Source: Erythrobacter sp. SCSIO 43205
GTDB lineage: Bacteria > Pseudomonadota > Alphaproteobacteria > Sphingomonadales > Sphingomonadaceae
Reading direction: 5' to 3'
Assembly (NCBI RefSeq): GCF_019904235.1
Contig: NZ_CP063202.1
Coordinates: 3,162,001 to 3,226,000 of the forward strand
DNA: 64,000 bases
The position numbers and the translations under genes were made by a program. Positions 61,682 to 64,000 of this stretch are shown piece by piece. Positions within the stretch are counted from its first letter, which is position 1. Every line of letters starts with the position of its first letter. Below the pieces are notes generated by a model. The model was not told the DNA's origin. It was given only the letters and a program-made list of their open reading frames with translations, and ran no database searches.

Positions 61682-64000
61682 TTACGGCGCGCCTTGCGTT
61701 ACCGTCGCGGTGTTACCAGTGCCAGCCTGCGTCACATCCGAGACGTGAGCATCGGTAAATTGGCTAACAGTGATTGAGTTTTGATCGCCAGACTGGGTGA
61801 TCGTGCTACTTGCGCCATCTGCCAGCTGATCAACGTCAATCGTGTTGCCAAATCCGAAGAAGACGCCATCCTGATTGATGATGCTGGTGTTGCCATGGCC
61901 TTCTTGAAGCACATCGGCGCTGAGCCCGTCACTGATCGTATTCAGCCCTTGATTGATCGTGCTGGTGTTGGTGTCACCAGTTTGGACAAGAGTGGCAGCG
62001 TTGGCGAAGCCCAAGGCACCAGCGGGCACCTGATTGATGTTGCTAATGTTGCTATTACCGGTTTGCGTAACATCAATCGTGTTACTCCCATCCCCCCCTT
62101 GCGAGGCGATTGACGAGTTTCCATCACCAATCTGATCAACAAAGATTGTGGAATCAAACGCGTCCTGATCAATCGTAGAGCTGTTGGTGTTACCGACCTG
62201 AATGTTCTCGGCGGTGTTCTGAGCAGAAATGCCGCTGTTATCGGGTTGATTGATTGTAGAGGTGTTATCGGCACCCCCGCTCTGATCAATCAATGCACCG
62301 TTATCAAGACCGCCCGTCTGGTTGATCGTCGCCTCACTGGTAAGTGCATCCAATTGCTGGAAGATAAAGGCGGTGGCAGTGTCCGCTGTGCCCGACTGAT
62401 CAATAGTCGCGATGTTATCAGTACCAGCCTGGATGGTGTCGGCGCTGCTGCCGCCATTGCTGCTGGCCTGAGTGATCGACGTCTCGTTGCCCGTGCCTGT
62501 TTGCAATACAGCTGCCGTATCGGCAATCGCAGAGGACTGATCGACGAGCGATGTGTTGTCATCGCCAAATTGTTCGACTGTCGCGCTGTTGCCATCGGTC
62601 AATTGAAACACATCAGAAGTGTTCCCATTGGCAGTCTGCGTCACATTCGCGATATTGTTCGAGAAGTCCTGCTCAACCGCGCTCACATTGTCATCGCCCG
62701 TTTGCGCAACAGTTGCAGAGTTCCCGCTGCCTAGATCAAACGAGTTTTGCAGCACGTCGCTGGAGTTGAACGAACCGTTTTGAGTGACATCGGCAAGGTT
62801 GGAATCCCCGCCCACACCTGCTCCACCGACAAAGCCTTGTTCGATCAGGCTCTCATTGCCTGAGCCGCCGCCTTGGGTGGCTGTGGCTGAGTTAAAGTCG
62901 CTGTCTTGAACCACAACAGAGGTGCTGGCATCCGGGCCGATGCCCGTCTGCACGACCGTGGCATTGTTGTCGCTACCGTCAACAGTGCCCTGAAGAACCT
63001 GGCTCACATTGTCAGAAAAAAACTGCTGAACCGTTGCGAATTGCGAGTTGCCGCCCTGAACGATAAGCGATTCTTGATTGCCGTCGGCCTGTACGCTGGA
63101 TGCCTGGTTCTCGGTGCCGCCAGTGACCACGCCGCCAAAGATGGTGGTGTCGCCCTGCACGATGGTTGACGTATTGTCAGCTCCATTGAACTGGGTGATT
63201 GACGCCTCATTATCGGTAACGGGCGATCCCGAAGTGTCATCGCCAGTTTGCACAATAGAGGCAATATTGTCCGTGGTCCCCAACTGCTGATCAATGGTAG
63301 CGCTATCCGCTCGCGCCTGATCAACTTGGAAAACCTCGGCCGTGCCACGATCGCCATCTTGTCCAATGGTGGCTGTATTGTTGCCATCGGTTACGCCCGA
63401 TGCCTGATCCACAACAGCAAGGTTGTCGCCACCGGTCTGGTCCACGTTAGCGGTATTGCCAAAGCCAGCCTGATCGACGATCGATGTGTTACCCATGCCG
63501 CTTTGCGTGACGAAGGCGTCCGCCGTCTGGCCGTTCTGGATCACGGTCGATGTGGCATCATCGCCTGTCTGTTCGACGACCGCGTCCTGTTCGCGATTGT
63601 TCTGGATCACATCAGAAGTGTTGCCAGTGCCGTTCTGAGTCACGGTTGCGACCAGATTTTGATCGGTGCCGCCGCCATTGTCTGACTGGGTGATGATCGA
63701 CGCATTGGCATCGCCCACTTGCGTAACGCTTGCGCTGATGTTGGTGGTGACGTTGTTATTTACCGATGTCTGAACAATGTCGGACGTACTCGCCCCGTTT
63801 TGATCGACGATTGCGCTCATGCCGTCCATGTCATCGCCGCTGACAATCTGGTCTACAACTGAATCAGCGCCGCCCGCTTGCGTAACTGTCGCGGTAATAT
63901 TCTGCGGGTTTGCGCCCGTGGTTTCCTGCCCGACATTCGAGATGTTGCTATCGGCACCCTGCGTCACGCTCGCCGTCAGGTTTTCGCCATCCTGTACGAT
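61682..64000 (-). CDS. Very long curlin-repeat protein (5' end outside window)
   Basis: More than 770 residues remain in frame, and the frame is open to the window edge with the repeat still running, so the start and signal peptide are outside. Almost the entire sequence is curlin-like half-repeats of about 11 residues (Q-x-G-x-x-N-x-A-x-V-x), for example VTQSGMGNTSIVDQAGFGNT and VDQTGGDNLAVVDQ. Some units are longer with inserts such as QASGVTDGNNTATIG. It ends with QAGTGNTATVTQGAP. This is several times larger than CsgA/CsgB, suggesting a large amyloid fibre or surface scaffold protein. It is probably in the same transcription unit as the short curlin. Confidence 0.88.
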   Translation of the reverse strand: MVQDGENLTASVTQGADSNISNVGQETTGANPQNITATVTQAGGADSVVDQIVSGDDMDGMSAIVDQNGASTSDIVQTSVNNNVTTNISASVTQVGDANASIITQSDNGGGTDQNLVATVTQNGTGNTSDVIQNNREQDAVVEQTGDDATSTVIQNGQTADAFVTQSGMGNTSIVDQAGFGNTANVDQTGGDNLAVVDQASGVTDGNNTATIGQDGDRGTAEVFQVDQARADSATIDQQLGTTDNIASIVQTGDDTSGSPVTDNEASITQFNGADNTSTIVQGDTTIFGGVVTGGTENQASSVQADGNQESLIVQGGNSQFATVQQFFSDNVSQVLQGTVDGSDNNATVVQTGIGPDASTSVVVQDSDFNSATATQGGGSGNESLIEQGFVGGAGVGGDSNLADVTQNGSFNSSDVLQNSFDLGSGNSATVAQTGDDNVSAVEQDFSNNIANVTQTANGNTSDVFQLTDGNSATVEQFGDDNTSLVDQSSAIADTAAVLQTGTGNETSITQASSNGGSSADTIQAGTDNIATIDQSGTADTATAFIFQQLDALTSEATINQTGGLDNGALIDQSGGADNTSTINQPDNSGISAQNTAENIQVGNTNSSTIDQDAFDSTIFVDQIGDGNSSIASQGGDGSNTIDVTQTGNSNISNINQVPAGALGFANAATLVQTGDTNTSTINQGLNTISDGLSADVLQEGHGNTSIINQDGVFFGFGNTIDVDQLADGASSTITQSGDQNSITVSQFTDAHVSDVTQAGTGNTATVTQGAP

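Noticed and set aside
61682..64000. Possible CRISPR array or DNA tandem repeat
   Set aside because: Repetition is at protein level (curlin half-repeats) with variable codons and no constant repeat/spacer pattern.

Overview
The window looks like a chromosomal segment of an aerobic, Gram-negative alphaproteobacterium, most likely a sphingomonad of the Erythrobacteraceae type. This is inferred from gene content: a large TonB-dependent receptor next to a TPR-sulfotransferase, split glycine decarboxylase (GcvPA/GcvPB), a CsgH-type curli chaperone, a complete valine catabolic cluster, moderately high GC and dense operons. No rRNA, tRNA, CRISPR array, phage or insertion sequence was recognised.

Layout. 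1-5835 (minus): a molybdenum hydroxylase operon ([2Fe-2S] subunit, Tat-exported Mo subunit, c-type cytochrome lipoprotein, XdhC, MobA-like nucleotidyltransferase) ending in an FAD oxidoreductase cut by the window edge. 5935-6382: a CsaA-like tRNA-binding protein and a palindromic intergenic repeat. 6388-11084 (minus): TPR-sulfotransferase and TonB-dependent receptor. 11454-13197: a BCCT transporter interrupted by a one-base frameshift. 13517-17128 (plus): NADP-glutamate dehydrogenase and a membrane chemoreceptor. 17199-18227 (minus): a CcmI-like TPR protein.

18379-34371 is the most unusual part. Two convergent operons together encode what reads as an electron path across the whole cell envelope. 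The plus-strand operon encodes a cytoplasmic FAD/NAD(P) oxidoreductase fused to two cyclic-nucleotide-binding domains and a four-cluster ferredoxin, a five-helix membrane protein with two HX13H haem-ligand pairs, an FHA-TM-decahaem cytochrome c, and a CpdA-like cAMP phosphodiesterase. The minus-strand operon encodes a pentahaem c554-like cytochrome, a lipoprotein with two GlcG/HbpS domains, an outer-membrane beta-barrel, and a ~1500-residue decahaem cytochrome with a C-terminal LVIVD beta-propeller. That is 25 c-type haem motifs plus probably two b haems. I recognise the parts but not the assembly as a characterised system.

34715-42885 (minus): a heteromeric acyl-CoA dehydrogenase pair, a concentrative nucleoside transporter, a small exported protein with an M1 metallopeptidase, and ArgE. 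42886-43556 is gene-poor. 43557-44999: a soluble protoglobin-coupled chemoreceptor. 45166-52578 (plus): valine/isobutyryl-CoA catabolism (mmsA, isobutyryl-CoA dehydrogenase, 3-hydroxyisobutyryl-CoA hydrolase, enoyl-CoA hydratase, mmsB) with RidA, VOC and small membrane proteins. 52579-54768: an Nmad3 protein and a Wzx-like flippase. 54783-59580 (minus): gcvT-gcvH-gcvPA-gcvPB behind a tandem glycine riboswitch. 59716-64000 (minus): a curli-like amyloid locus with CsgH, an exported protein of unknown function, a short curlin-repeat protein and a very long one cut by the window edge.
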